NCBI RefSeq assembly: GCF_003427025.1
Contig: NZ_QVAI01000019.1
Location: 94,301-158,300 of the forward strand
Length of the DNA stretch: 64,000 bases
Origin: Jiangella endophytica
GTDB lineage: Bacteria > Actinomycetota > Actinomycetes > Jiangellales > Jiangellaceae
Direction: 5' to 3'
Shown: positions 51,531-61,152 of the stretch, in pieces
Position numbering within the stretch: the stretch's first letter is position 1
Layout: the number at the start of each line of letters is the position of its first letter
Program-made: the position numbers and the translations under genes
Notes under the pieces: model-generated
The model's input: the letters and a program-made list of their open reading frames with translations, nothing else
What the model was told of the DNA's origin: nothing
Databases searched by the model: none

Positions 51531-53617
51531 GTCGGGAGCTCCTCTCGGGTGCGGGACGACGTGCTCAGGTGGACCACGACGGCGACGGCGAGCACGCCGG
51601 CGCCGAGGGCGATGGACAGCGGCTGCAGGTACAGCAGCAGGCATGCGGCGACGGCGCACAGCGTGCGCTCGGCTGCGCCGGCCCGGCGGATCAGCCAGCC
51701 CCCGGCGGCCGCGGCCAGGGCGGCGACGGCGACCGCGGAGACGGCGACGGTCCAGACGACGTCGCCGGCCGGTCGCTCCAGCAGCAGCGCCGAGCCGTTG
51801 TCCGTCAGCACGAACGCCAGCGGCACCAGGAACGCCGGCAGCGCGTACTTGCACGCCTGCCACATCGTGGCGATGACCCGGCCGCCGGTGATCGCCGCCG
51901 ACGCGACCGCCGCGAGCGCCGTCGGAGGCGACACCTCGGACAGCACGGAGAAGTAGAAGATGAACATCGCGACGGCCGGCGCGGAGACGTCGAGGTCGAG
52001 CAGCGCCGGGCCGATGACCACCCAGCTGATGATGAACGACGCCGTCACCGGCACCGCCAGCCCGAGGACCAGGATCGCGACGGCGGCCAGCACCGCGCTC
52101 AGGATCAGCACGACGGTCGCGTCGTCGGTGACCGCCGACGCGGCGTCGATGAGCAGGTCGGAGAGCACCTGGCCGAGGCCGGTCTTGGTGATCGTCGAGA
52201 CGATGATCCCGGCGGCGGCGCACACCGCGGCCACCGGCAGCACCGAGCGCACGCCGTCGGACAGCGACAGGTACACGACCCGCGCGGTGTCGGCGGCGAC
52301 GCCGGCCCAGTCCCGGCCGCGCCGGCGGACGACGGCGTCGATCACGCCGAACCCGACGGCGACGGCGGTCGCGTAGACGACCGCGCGGAACGGCGTCAGG
52401 CCCGCCGCCAGGAAGATCACGATCACGCCGAGGGACAGGAAGTGGTAGCCGGACCGGGCCAGCAGCCGCCACGGGTTCTTCCGCTCGACGTCGACGGCGG
52501 CGACGCCGGCCTTGCGCGCGTCGATCTCGATCGCCAGCACGATGCCGAGGTAGTAGAGCAGCGTCGGCACCAGCGCCCACACCAGCACGTCCAGGTACGA
52601 GACACCCAGGTACTCGGCGATGATGAACGCCGCCGCGCCCAGCGTCGGCGGCGACAGGATCGCGCCGATGCCCGACGCCGCCAGCATGCCGCCGGCGTTC
52701 TCGCGCGGGTAGCCGGCCTTGCGCAGCACCGGCCACGTCACCGCGCCCAGGCCGACCGCCGTCGCCGTTCCGGACCCCGAGACCGTGCCCAGCAGGAAGC
52801 CCGAGAGCGCCACCGTCCGGCCCGGCGCCGTCCGCGACCGGCGGAAGATCGCGAAGCTGAGGTCGATGAAGAACCGGCCCGCGCCGGTCCGGTCGAGCAC
52901 GGCGCCGTAGATCGTGAACAGCACGATGTACGTGGCGCAGACGTCGAGCGGGACGCCGTAGAAGCCGCTGGGGTCGTTGTAGAGCGCGTTGACGATCTGG
53001 TCGAAGTCGATGCCCGCGTGGGCGCCCGGCCACCCCTGCGGCAGGAAGCCGCCGTAGTAGGCGTACGCCAGGAACACCACGCAGACGATCGGCAGCACCC
53101 AGCCGGTCGTGCGCCGCGTCGCCTCCATCACCAGCAGCAGCACGATGGCGCCCATGAGCACGTCCAGGCCGGTCAGCGAGCCCTGCCGGTCCAGGAACGC
53201 GTCGAAGCCGCCGCCGGAGTCGCCGATCGTCACCGGCAGCAGCGGGTACAGGCACGCGACCAGCGCGACCGCGGCCAGCGCCCAGTCCAGCGGCCCCGGG
53301 TTGTCGGTCCGTTGTTCCAGCGGGCTGGAGAGGTAGGCCCGTGCGCGCGTCGTCGCAGGTCGGTAGCAGAGGAACACCAGCGGCAGCACGAACGCCAGGA
53401 ACAGCATCAGGTAGTACTGGTTGCCGGCGCTGAGCGGCCAGAACACCTGACGCAGCACGAACGCCGCGACGGCGAAGCAGGCGATGCCGACACCCAGCGC
53501 GACCCGGCCGGACAACCGGCGGGCGGGGAGCTCCTCGTCGTACCTCGCCATGAGCTCACCGACGTCCGCACCTTCACCACTGGCTTGCCGCGTCGTCGAG
53601 GCGTCGGTCATCCCCAT
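51527..53617 (-). CDS. TRAP transporter fused membrane subunit (4TM/12TM)
   Basis: The 696-residue protein has about 17 hydrophobic segments and combines the small DctQ-like and large DctM-like subunits, as usual for TAXI systems. DctM motifs include GFLLGTVSGSGTATAVGLGAVTWP and GGMLAASGIGAILSPPTLGAAAF. It couples substrate entry to a sodium or proton gradient. ATGs at 53617 and 53611 are both possible. It is followed by the binding-protein gene with a four-base overlap. Substrate unknown. Confidence 0.92.
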   Translation of the reverse strand: MGMTDASTTRQASGEGADVGELMARYDEELPARRLSGRVALGVGIACFAVAAFVLRQVFWPLSAGNQYYLMLFLAFVLPLVFLCYRPATTRARAYLSSPLEQRTDNPGPLDWALAAVALVACLYPLLPVTIGDSGGGFDAFLDRQGSLTGLDVLMGAIVLLLVMEATRRTTGWVLPIVCVVFLAYAYYGGFLPQGWPGAHAGIDFDQIVNALYNDPSGFYGVPLDVCATYIVLFTIYGAVLDRTGAGRFFIDLSFAIFRRSRTAPGRTVALSGFLLGTVSGSGTATAVGLGAVTWPVLRKAGYPRENAGGMLAASGIGAILSPPTLGAAAFIIAEYLGVSYLDVLVWALVPTLLYYLGIVLAIEIDARKAGVAAVDVERKNPWRLLARSGYHFLSLGVIVIFLAAGLTPFRAVVYATAVAVGFGVIDAVVRRRGRDWAGVAADTARVVYLSLSDGVRSVLPVAAVCAAAGIIVSTITKTGLGQVLSDLLIDAASAVTDDATVVLILSAVLAAVAILVLGLAVPVTASFIISWVVIGPALLDLDVSAPAVAMFIFYFSVLSEVSPPTALAAVASAAITGGRVIATMWQACKYALPAFLVPLAFVLTDNGSALLLERPAGDVVWTVAVSAVAVAALAAAAGGWLIRRAGAAERTLCAVAACLLLYLQPLSIALGAGVLAVAVVVHLSTSSRTREELPT

Positions 53618-53691
53618 GACCCTAGGTGTGACGCCCGGTTCATGGCTAGTGTGTAGGGTGCGCGGTCCGTAGGCGGGATACGCTCACCATC

Positions 53692-54474
53692 GTGCGTATC
53701 GCGAGGTTCACGACGGGGGACGACCCACGCTTCGGAGCGGTGGGACAGGACGACAGCGGAGCGACCGTCATCGCGGTCCTCGAGGGCGACCCGCTCTATC
53801 GGGCGCCGCAACTGACCGGCGAGAAGCTGGCGCTCGAGGACGTGCGGCTGCTGGCGCCGGTCATCCCGCGCAGCAAGGTCATCGGCGTCGGGCGCAACTA
53901 CGCCGACCACGCCGCCGAGCTGTCCAACCCGCTGCCCGAGGAGCCGCTGCTGTTCCTCAAGCCCAACACGTCCGTCATCGGCCCGGACGAGCCCATCGTG
54001 CTGCCGCCGCAGTCCGGCAACGTGCACCACGAGGCCGAGCTGGCCGTCGTCATCGGGCGCATCGCCAAGTCGGTGCCGCGCGACCGCGTCTCCGAGGTGA
54101 TCTTCGGCTACACCTGCGGCAACGACGTCACCGCGCGCGACCTGCAGCAGACCGACAACCAGTGGGCCCGGGCCAAGGGCTTCGACACGTTCTGCCCGCT
54201 CGGCCCGTGGATCGAGACCGACCTCGACCCGAGCGACCTCGCGGTGCGCTGCCGCGTCGGCGGCGAGGAGCGGCAGAGCGGCCGCACGTCGCAGCTGATC
54301 TTCGACGTCGCGACGCTGATCGAGTACATCAGCGCGGCGTTCACGCTGTTGCCCGGCGACGTCATCCTCACCGGCACGCCGGCCGGCGTCGGGCCGATCA
54401 CGGCGGGCGACCACGTCGCCGTCACCGTCGAGGGGATCGGGGTGCTCGCCAACCCCGTCGTCGCCGCCGACTGA
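53692..54474 (+). CDS. Fumarylacetoacetate hydrolase family protein
   Basis: The 260-residue protein has a short N-terminal DUF2437-like part and a FAH domain with KVIGVGRNYADHAAELSNPL, the metal-binding NVHHEAELAVVIG, YTCGNDVTARDLQ and LTGTPAGVGPI. Family members hydrolyse or decarboxylate beta-diketo acids, including oxaloacetate and acylpyruvates. In actinomycetes such a gene is often found just before gltX, as here (60 bases). A GTG start is used. Confidence 0.9.
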   Translation: MRIARFTTGDDPRFGAVGQDDSGATVIAVLEGDPLYRAPQLTGEKLALEDVRLLAPVIPRSKVIGVGRNYADHAAELSNPLPEEPLLFLKPNTSVIGPDEPIVLPPQSGNVHHEAELAVVIGRIAKSVPRDRVSEVIFGYTCGNDVTARDLQQTDNQWARAKGFDTFCPLGPWIETDLDPSDLAVRCRVGGEERQSGRTSQLIFDVATLIEYISAAFTLLPGDVILTGTPAGVGPITAGDHVAVTVEGIGVLANPVVAAD

Positions 54475-54534
54475 CGGTAGCCTGCGGTGCATCCACATCT
54501 GCATCTTCTGACTGAGAACTCAAGGTGATCTGCT

Positions 54535-56064
54535 GTGACTGACGGCGCCGGCTCGTCGGACGCTTTCGTGCTCGGTGACGTCGCGCCTGCCGACGTCCGC
54601 GTGCGTTACTCCCCGTCGCCCACCGGGAACCCGCACGTGGGGGTGATCCGCACCGCGCTCTACAACTCCGCGTTCTCGCGCCACTTCGGCGGCACCTTCG
54701 TGTTCCGTATCGAGGACACCGACGCCGCGCGCGACAGCGAGGAGTCGTACGAGGCGATGCTCGAGGCGCTGCGCTGGCTCGGGCTGAACTGGGACGAAGG
54801 GCCGGACATCGGCGGCCCGTACGCGCCGTACCGGCAGTCGCAGCGGCAGGAGGTCTACACCGAGGCCGCGTCGCGGCTGCTGGAGACCGGTCACGCGTAC
54901 CACTGCTACTGCACGCCGGAGGAGCTGGACGAGCGTCGCGAGGCGGCCCGCGCGGCCGGCAGGCCCAGCGGGTACGACGGCAAGTGCCGCACGCTGACGG
55001 CCGAACAGGTCGCGGCGTACCAGGAGGAGGGTCGCCAGCCCGTCCTCCGCCTGCGGATGCCCGACCAGGACGTCACGTTCGTCGACCTCATCCGCGGCGA
55101 GATCACCGTCGACCGGTACAACCTGTTCGACTACGTCATCGTCCGCGCCAACGGCCAGCCGCTCTACCCGCTCGTGAACCCGGTCGACGACGCGCTCATG
55201 GGCATCACGCACGTGCTGCGCGGCGAGGACCTGTTGTCGTCGACGCCGCGGCAGCTCGTGCTGCACCAGGCGCTGCGCGACATCGGTGTCGCCTCCGGGC
55301 CGCTGCCGCGGTTCGGGCACCTGCCGCTCGTCACCGGCGAGGGCAACCGCAAGCTGTCCAAGCGTGACCCGCAGTCGTCGCTGCAGCTCTACCGCGACCG
55401 CGGCTTCCTGCCCGAGGGCCTGCTCAACTACCTCGCGCTGCTCGGCTGGTCCATCGGCGAGGACCGCGAGGTCTTCTCGATGGACGAGATGGCCGCCGCT
55501 TTCGACGTCACCCGGGTCAACTCCGCGTCGGCCCGGTTCGACCTCAAGAAGGCCGAAGCCATCAACGGCGTCTGGCTGCGCCGGCTCACGCCCGACGACC
55601 TCGCAGCGCGCATGGTGCCGTACCTGCAGGCGGCCGGAGTGCTGGCCGTCCCGGCGCCCGAGGCCGACCTCGAGCTGCTGCGGGCCGCGACCCCGCTCGT
55701 CCAGGAGCGCATGACGGTGCTCGACGAAGCGGTCGGCATGCTCGGCTTCCTGTTCGCTCCCGGCCCCGTCGCCTTCGACGAGGACGCCGTCGCCAAGGTC
55801 CTGACCGAGGACGCCCGGCCGGTGCTGCAGGCGGCGCGTGCACGGCTGGCGGCGGACGAGAAGTGGACGACGGAGACGATCGAGGCCACCCTGCGCTCGG
55901 CGCTCGTCGACGAGCTCGGCCTGAAGCCCAAGCACGCCTTCGGCCCGGTCCGCGTCGCCGTCACCGGCCGCCGCGTGTCGCCGCCGCTGTTCGAGTCGCT
56001 CGAGCTGCTCGGGCGAGACCGCACCCTGGCGCGGCTGGACGCGGCACTGCGGCGGGTGGGCTGA
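54535..56064 (+). CDS. gltX: Glutamyl-tRNA synthetase
   Basis: This 509-residue class I enzyme charges tRNA-Glu. The HIGH-like motif is in [20 protein letters not shown], the KMSKS-like motif in [10 protein letters not shown], and the catalytic core contains [16 protein letters not shown]. The nucleotide-binding loop and anticodon-binding domain follow at normal length. Because actinomycetes make Gln-tRNA by transamidation, this is probably the non-discriminating type; the tRNA-Gln and tRNA-Glu genes it would serve lie directly downstream. The GTG at 54535 follows AAGGTGA. Confidence 0.96.
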   Translation: MTDGAGSSDAFVLGDVAPADVRVRYSPSPTGNPHVGVIRTALYNSAFSRHFGGTFVFRIEDTDAARDSEESYEAMLEALRWLGLNWDEGPDIGGPYAPYRQSQRQEVYTEAASRLLETGHAYHCYCTPEELDERREAARAAGRPSGYDGKCRTLTAEQVAAYQEEGRQPVLRLRMPDQDVTFVDLIRGEITVDRYNLFDYVIVRANGQPLYPLVNPVDDALMGITHVLRGEDLLSSTPRQLVLHQALRDIGVASGPLPRFGHLPLVTGEGNRKLSKRDPQSSLQLYRDRGFLPEGLLNYLALLGWSIGEDREVFSMDEMAAAFDVTRVNSASARFDLKKAEAINGVWLRRLTPDDLAARMVPYLQAAGVLAVPAPEADLELLRAATPLVQERMTVLDEAVGMLGFLFAPGPVAFDEDAVAKVLTEDARPVLQAARARLAADEKWTTETIEATLRSALVDELGLKPKHAFGPVRVAVTGRRVSPPLFESLELLGRDRTLARLDAALRRVG

Positions 56065-56136
56065 GCGGTCCCACGGGCCGTTTCGTGGTGATGTGCGCCA
56101 CGTGTCGCTGAGCTGCGGTGCGGCCGTGCTGCCGGT

Positions 56137-56166
56137 TTGGATCGGACCGTGTCGGACCGCTATCCT
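56137..56166 (+). promoter_or_regulatory. Promoter for the tRNA genes
   Basis: TTGGAT (56137-56142) and TATCCT (56161-56166) are 18 bases apart, 35 bases before tRNA-Gln. This is a plausible strong vegetative promoter for the tRNA-Gln-tRNA-Glu unit. Confidence 0.5.
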
Positions 56167-56201
56167 TACCGGGCGGTCGAGCGGGAAACCGTCCGATCCA
56201 G

Positions 56202-56273
56202 TGGGGTATGGTGTAATTGGCAGCACGACTGATTCTGGTTCAGTTAGTCTAGGTTCGAGTCCTGGTACCCCAG
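56202..56273 (+). tRNA. tRNA-Gln (anticodon CTG)
   Basis: The 72-base cloverleaf is complete: acceptor TGGGGTA/TACCCCA, D-arm, anticodon stem ACTGA/TCAGT with loop TTCTGGT (anticodon CTG), and T-arm GGTTCGAGTCC. The CCA end is not encoded. Confidence 0.96.
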
Positions 56274-56362
56274 CGCCCGGCACGGCCAGGCGACGATCTC
56301 CAGCCGGTTTGGAGTCGGAGCGAGGCTCGGGTAAAGTTTCACCTCGCGACCTCGGTCGCAAC

Positions 56363-56435
56363 GGCCCCGTTGTGTAGCGGCCTAGCACGCCGCCCTCTCA
56401 AGGCGGTAGCGCGGGTTCGAATCCCGTCGGGGCTA
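56363..56435 (+). tRNA. tRNA-Glu (anticodon CTC)
   Basis: The 73-base cloverleaf has acceptor GGCCCCG/CGGGGCT, anticodon stem CCGCC/GGCGG with loop CTCTCAA (anticodon CTC) and T-arm GGGTTCGAATCCC. It lies 89 bases after tRNA-Gln. The integrase gene just downstream points toward it, so its 3' half is the likely integration site. Confidence 0.96.
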
Positions 56436-56444
56436 CGCTAGTGA

Positions 56445-56484
56445 AACGGCCCCTCACCTGCTAGAACGCGGGTGAGGGGCCGTT
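56445..56484. terminator. Terminator shared by tRNA unit and integrase
   Basis: AACGGCCCCTCACC (56445-56458) pairs with GGTGAGGGGCCGTT (56471-56484), 14 perfect pairs with a 12-base loop. It lies 9 bases after tRNA-Glu and the integrase reading frame ends inside it from the other side, so it probably serves both strands. Confidence 0.8.
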
Positions 56485-57933
56485 CTTGTCTGTCCGGCCA
56501 TCTACGGCTCCAGGCGGCTCTCTACGGCCGTTCTTGTCGAATACGTGTCGAAGTTTTCGCGGCCCGCGGCCAGGCCCGAGCGCGGCGTCGATCCGGTCGC
56601 GGTACAGCTCGTCGTCGCCGTCGACGCACTTGGCGTAGATCTTGAGCAGGACGTCGACTGAGTGGCCCGCCCAAGCCGCCGCCTTGGTCGGCGGGACGCC
56701 GGAATTGAGCCATGTCGAGACGCAGGCGTGGCGGAGGTCGTAGGGGCGCAGCGCGATCAGCGAGCGTCTCGCCGCGCTGCCGAACACGGCTTCGCGGGCG
56801 CGGCTCCACACTCGGAAGACCGTGAATGCTGGGAGGTGGTCGGTGCTGCGTTCACCGACGAAGAGCCGGCCGTCGGGCGTCGTGCCGAAAGTGGCGAGGT
56901 GGTGGTGCAGCAGCGCGGTGAGTTCCGGCGTGGACGGGACCTTTCGGACTTCGCCGAGGTTTCGCTGTTTGAGCGGCCGGGAGTCTCGGGCCATGCCTGT
57001 GTCGGTCCAGTCGCTGCCGGCGTGGGGCTTGGCAGCTTCCAGGTAGATCCAGCCCCAGCCCTTCTCTGGGAGGTCGAGATTGTGTCGGCTCAGGTCGGCG
57101 GCTTCTTCTGGGCGCATGGCGGCGTAGTAGAGGCAGCCGAAGTACGCCTCGAGCCGCTGGCCGGTGGTGCCTTGGGCGGCGACGGCGGTGAACAGGTCGC
57201 GTGCCTGGGTCGGGTTGGCCACGCTGCGCGGATCGACCTCGGCGATGCGTTGGGCCGGCTGTTTGACCGTGGAGAGCGGGTTGGCAATGAGGACCTTCCG
57301 GTCGACCGCGTACTCGGCCAGGTTGTAGAGGATCTTCCGCCAGCGCGACGTGACGCTGGCCGCGCGGGCTCCGCCGTCGAGGCGGACGGCGAGGCCGTCG
57401 AGGAGCTGTCGGAGCACGTCGGCGTCGGCCAGGTCAGCGGCCGGCCGGGTGTGGCTGGATGCCCACCGCAGCGCTTCACTGACCCAGGCGGGCCGGTTGG
57501 GGTCGTCGCGGCGGGTGGTATTGAAGGCCCAGCGCGTCAACGCGGACCGCAGTTGGACGCCGTCGGGCATGCCGCGTTCGCTGCTGAACATCAGGCAGGT
57601 GGCCGCGGTGAGGGCTTCTGCGACCGTGCGGCGCGTGGTCGCCGCTGACTTCGGCCACTTCGTATCGGTATATGCGCAGACGAGCTCGTACCAGGACATG
57701 TTCGCCTCGGCGCGCTTCATCGAGACCGGGAGCCCTGTATCGACGTAGAACGCTTCCCCCTTGCGCGCCGCCGCGACCAGGTCGGAACGGAAGCTCTCGG
57801 CTTGTGCCGCGGTGCGGAACGGCTCCCGGAACGGCTCGCCGGCCACGCCCCACCGGACGGTGTACGTCCTGACGCGGCTGCCTTTGTAAACCGACGTCTT
57901 CCAGACCCGGACGTTGTACGTGGTCGCCCTCAC
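56461..57933 (-). CDS. int: Tyrosine recombinase/integrase
   Basis: The 490-residue protein has an N-terminal arm-binding region (TYTVRWGVAGEPFREPFRTA), a core-binding helical domain and a catalytic domain. Catalytic residues appear in YYAAMRPEEAADLSRHNLD (first Arg), RPYDLRHACVSTWLNSGV (HxxR-type box), WAGHS and the nucleophile Tyr in LLKIYAKC. It is typical of integrases of actinomycete elements that use tRNA genes. It starts at a GTG overlapping the excisionase stop and ends within the terminator next to tRNA-Glu. Confidence 0.94.
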   Translation of the reverse strand: MRATTYNVRVWKTSVYKGSRVRTYTVRWGVAGEPFREPFRTAAQAESFRSDLVAAARKGEAFYVDTGLPVSMKRAEANMSWYELVCAYTDTKWPKSAATTRRTVAEALTAATCLMFSSERGMPDGVQLRSALTRWAFNTTRRDDPNRPAWVSEALRWASSHTRPAADLADADVLRQLLDGLAVRLDGGARAASVTSRWRKILYNLAEYAVDRKVLIANPLSTVKQPAQRIAEVDPRSVANPTQARDLFTAVAAQGTTGQRLEAYFGCLYYAAMRPEEAADLSRHNLDLPEKGWGWIYLEAAKPHAGSDWTDTGMARDSRPLKQRNLGEVRKVPSTPELTALLHHHLATFGTTPDGRLFVGERSTDHLPAFTVFRVWSRAREAVFGSAARRSLIALRPYDLRHACVSTWLNSGVPPTKAAAWAGHSVDVLLKIYAKCVDGDDELYRDRIDAALGPGRGPRKLRHVFDKNGRREPPGAVDGRTDKNGPSPAF

Positions 57934-58142
57934 GACTCTGACTCCAGCCGGGAGTCCAGCCAGGCGTCGAAGTCCCTCCGGCGCACGCGGAGCTCGCCGT
58001 TAGGCAGCTTGATGCACGGCGGGGCCGTCTTCTTCGCCCGCCAGTCGTAGAAGGTCGACCGCGCGATGTTCAGTTCGGTGCAGATGTCCGCGATACTCAG
58101 GTGCCGCTGTGTCGGACGATCCCGACTACGATCTGCAGCCAT
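57930..58142 (-). CDS. xis: Excisionase-like MerR/HTH protein
   Basis: The 70-residue protein is a single winged-helix of the AlpA/excisionase type: LSIADICTELNIARSTFYDWRAKKTAP and then a basic wing (LPNGELRVRRRDFDAWLDSR). Its stop overlaps the integrase start (GTGA), the standard xis-int order in actinomycete integrative elements. It should help excision by bending DNA at the attachment site. Confidence 0.9.
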   Translation of the reverse strand: MAADRSRDRPTQRHLSIADICTELNIARSTFYDWRAKKTAPPCIKLPNGELRVRRRDFDAWLDSRLESES

Positions 58143-58625
58143 CGCAGCCTCCCCATCCCTTGGTGTCGCCAGCCTCCGCGGGATAGGTGCGTTGACGCCG
58201 CTGGACGGCCGAGCACGAGCGGGACGGGTGACATCGACGACTACGTGGCAGCCATCCGCCCACGCCGGGGCTGAGGCGTCGGGTCAGGCTCCGGGCTCCG
58301 GCCAGTCGCAGAGGATGAGCCCTGGTTGGCGTGTCCGAACGGGGGAGTCATTTATCTACGCTCCGCAGACGGTGCTGACCCTGTGGCTGACCTGAGCCTC
58401 TCCCACCTCGCTGCGAACCTTCTCTAGTTCGTCGAGCTGCTGTCCGCTCTCGACGTGCCCGCACTCTGCGTCCTTCGCGGCGCTATGACGCAGGTGCCGA
58501 CGCGGCTCGGACACGTGGATCTCGGGTGGCGGTTCGACGCGCCTGCCCCGCCGCAATACGCCGCCTTCTATGCCGAGCCGTTCGCAGTGGTTGAGTTGGT
58601 TGGCGCGGTGGGTAGCCTCTGGGCC
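58143..58625. other. Gap with no credible gene
   Basis: This 480-base stretch between excisionase and the DUF4241 gene has no ORF with a ribosome binding site and family pattern. The frame of the downstream gene is open from about 58455, so a longer start (ATG at 58485) is possible. The xis promoter must lie at its left end. Confidence 0.45.
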
Positions 58626-59948
58626 GTGTCTGATGAGATCGCCGCGCGGGTCGAGGCTTTCGTTGCCGATTTCCACCAGCGTTGGGAGCGGCACGGCAAG
58701 CCACCGAGCGCAGTCTCGTACGATCCAGCGGACTACGACCGGTGGGTTCGGGAGCTGTCAGCTCTCGTCGACGTGCACGGTGTGCCTGGAGGTAGCACCG
58801 GCGCGGAGGGCGTGATGTCCTCGTCACCGGCGCATGATCCGGCCTGTGAGCGGATCACCGCCGTCGAGGTGGACGGCGACGAGGCCGCGGCGCGCTCGAT
58901 CATGGAGGTCGGCGCACAGACCACCTACCACGAGTACCGGCTCGTGCGTCGAGGCGGTGAGTGGCGCATCGGTGCGATCCTGTCGTTCCTCGATCCGCCC
59001 GGTGCGCCGCTTGTCGATGAGGCCCAGGCGGCGCGGCTCTTGGCCGGCGCGACCGAGGACGCGCCGTTGTCGGATGTCGATCCGGATCTCGAACTGGATC
59101 TGCCGGCCCTGTTCAGCGCCGGCCGTCAGGTCGTCTTCTTTGACAAGCCGGGCACGATCGAGGTCACCCTGCTGGGTGAGATCACCTGCGACATGGGCGT
59201 GCTCACCGTCCGTGACTTCGGCTACGGCGAGTTTGATCTCGAGCCTCTCAGCCGTCGTGTGCCGGCGGGCAGCTATCCGGTGGAGGTCGCAACCGTCGAT
59301 CAGACCAACGTGGCCTTGCGGATGCGTCTGTCCGAGCTGACGCCCGTCAGTTGGCATCCTGCGACGCGCACCGGCGGCTCCCATGTCGTGGGCGTCGATT
59401 ACGGCAACGTCGCGATCCTCGATCTGGCGAGTCTGGTGCGCTGCGAGGCTCAACACGTGGAGGAACTCTTCGAGGCCCAGGCCGAGCGGCTGTCGAACGC
59501 ACCCGGGACCATCTTCGGCCTCAATGGAGAGACGAATGACGCCGTCATGGTGACCAGCGGCTACGGCGACGGCGGCTACCCGTGCTACTGGGGTGTGGCA
59601 GCCGATGGCACTCTGGCGGCGCTCGTCGTCGACTTCTTGGTCCTGGTCGAGGCCCAGACCTCCACGGTCGCCATTCCCTGGCGGACCGGCCCGGTCTTGG
59701 CGCCCGAACTCGTCGCATGTGATCTCGCGATCACCGAAGACGACGGCTCGTTCACCATCGAGTATCGCGGCAGGAACATCCGCAAGATTCGGGTACTGGC
59801 ACCCGACGGCGTCGTTCTCCTCGACGGTCACCGCCTCGGTCTCTCCGTGTCCGGGGACCGGCACAGCCAGACGTGGCGGCCGGCGACACCACCCCCTCCC
59901 GGGTCAGTGCTCGAGGTGACCATGGACGTCGGCTACCGACACACGTGA
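58626..59948 (+). CDS. DUF4241 protein with an NTF2-like N-terminal domain
   Basis: The 440-residue protein starts best at GTG 58626 (VSDEIAARVEAFVADFHQRW); an upstream ATG at 58485 would add 47 residues of poorer codon use. The first 125 residues resemble an NTF2-fold immunity-type domain, with YEYRLVRRGG-like HEYRLVRRGGEWRIGAI. The C-terminal half matches DUF4241 (RRVPAGSYPVEVATVDQTNV, VGVDYGNVAILD, SGYGDGGYPCYWGVAADG). Both domain types are often found in toxin-immunity settings. A cargo gene of unknown function; activity not assignable. Confidence 0.65.
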   Translation: MSDEIAARVEAFVADFHQRWERHGKPPSAVSYDPADYDRWVRELSALVDVHGVPGGSTGAEGVMSSSPAHDPACERITAVEVDGDEAAARSIMEVGAQTTYHEYRLVRRGGEWRIGAILSFLDPPGAPLVDEAQAARLLAGATEDAPLSDVDPDLELDLPALFSAGRQVVFFDKPGTIEVTLLGEITCDMGVLTVRDFGYGEFDLEPLSRRVPAGSYPVEVATVDQTNVALRMRLSELTPVSWHPATRTGGSHVVGVDYGNVAILDLASLVRCEAQHVEELFEAQAERLSNAPGTIFGLNGETNDAVMVTSGYGDGGYPCYWGVAADGTLAALVVDFLVLVEAQTSTVAIPWRTGPVLAPELVACDLAITEDDGSFTIEYRGRNIRKIRVLAPDGVVLLDGHRLGLSVSGDRHSQTWRPATPPPPGSVLEVTMDVGYRHT

Positions 59949-60242
59949 CACAGGGTCCACTCGGGCTGCTCGCGCCGCGATGTAGCTGGCCACGTCGACC
60001 GGAACCGAACGCGGCGGAATGACTTGCTCCGCCGAAGGTGCCAGTGGCTGGTACGCCCGCTCGTGTCATGCCGAGTGCGTTTGGCGCTGGGCCGACAGAC
60101 CGAGCGCTGCGGCGCGACATGGCGTCTGCCGACCATGCCACGTGTGATCGAGCGCGCCGACGAGCCGCTTCCTACTCCACCGTCTCTATCGCTTCGCCAA
60201 GGCGGTCCAGTCCGTTCCTACTCGGCGGATGGGCGTACGGAT

Positions 60243-60767
60243 CTAGGAGGGGATGGTCTGCACGATGTTCTCGATTACCTGGCGGGCTGCCTCTGCCGAT
60301 TCCTCGGTGACAGCCTTGCCGACGCCCAACCCGACGGGCGCGAGGAGACCCTTTATCATCGTTGCTGCCCGTTTCAGAATGCGCTTGTCCGGCTCGGCCT
60401 TGACCACCTCACCGAGAACGGTCTCGACGGTGGTCCGGATCTCCAGCTCGTCGTCGGCGTCCAAGCCCAGCTTGTCGAGGTTCGCCAGCAGGTCGGTCAT
60501 CGTGCGGGCCAGCGCCTCGAAACCAGGTGCGATCTGCTCGACACGGCTCTGGATCTGGTTCACCGTCTCGTTGCCCCAGGCGATCTGAGCGTCGTCGCCG
60601 TTAACTGTCACCACGGGTCCGTGATAGTGATTCACCGTCGCGGCGGGCTGGATCACGCTGCCGGGTTCCGCCTCTGTCCGAACGAAGACGGGCCGCTTGT
60701 CGAGCTCTCGCTGCAGCTCGCGCTGAAGCTGGTCGAGGCCTCGCTTGTTGGGCTTGAACGCAACCAC
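60243..60767 (-). CDS. Hypothetical protein downstream of the Gabija pair
   Basis: The 174-residue protein starts at a GTG with GAGGAG just upstream. It has a basic head (FKPNKRGLDQLQRELQRELD), a short segment rich in His/Asn/Val (ATVNHYHGPVVTVNGDDAQI, AWGNETVNQIQ) and a helical C-terminus ending in a Gly-containing amphipathic stretch (MIKGLLAPVGLGVGKAV). Related N-rich segments occur in proteins of phages and defence islands. It lies 385 bases after gajB on the same strand. No enzyme motif is visible; function unknown. Confidence 0.65.
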   Translation of the reverse strand: MVAFKPNKRGLDQLQRELQRELDKRPVFVRTEAEPGSVIQPAATVNHYHGPVVTVNGDDAQIAWGNETVNQIQSRVEQIAPGFEALARTMTDLLANLDKLGLDADDELEIRTTVETVLGEVVKAEPDKRILKRAATMIKGLLAPVGLGVGKAVTEESAEAARQVIENIVQTIPS

Positions 60768-61152
60768 GTGGGCTCCTCTCGATATCACTACAAGGATCTC
60801 ATGGCCCACCGACAGCCCCTGATCAGCTTGGCTCCTGCGGTTGTACGCCGGATCGAGATCCAGGCCCTCGTCGGCGGCGCTCAGTAGTCCATGTAGTCGA
60901 TCATGTCGGATGCTGCAGTAGCGGCGGAACGACGCACCGAATCGGCATGTGCGTGCTACTACGTTGCCACCGCAGCGATATGAGCCTCGGCGATGGTCGA
61001 GGGGCTCCGTGTGCTTCGGACCAGGTCCCACACGGGCCTGGATCGGGGGCGTGACCAGGGGGACCGACCGCCTCGAGTCCCGCACCGATCAACGCTGCGG
61101 GGCTGCATTCGTCGAGGACGCTAGGCGCGGTTCAAACTGTCGCAACGACCAT
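60768..61152. other. Gap between gajB and the hypothetical gene
   Basis: No convincing gene, terminator or repeat was found in these 385 bases. The minus-strand frame of the 174-residue protein is open here but shows no protein-like composition, so the 60767 start is preferred. Confidence 0.4.

Noticed and set aside
58356..58694. 112-codon minus-strand ORF after the excisionase
   Set aside because: No ribosome binding site and it overlaps the DUF4241 frame; sequence is not protein-like.
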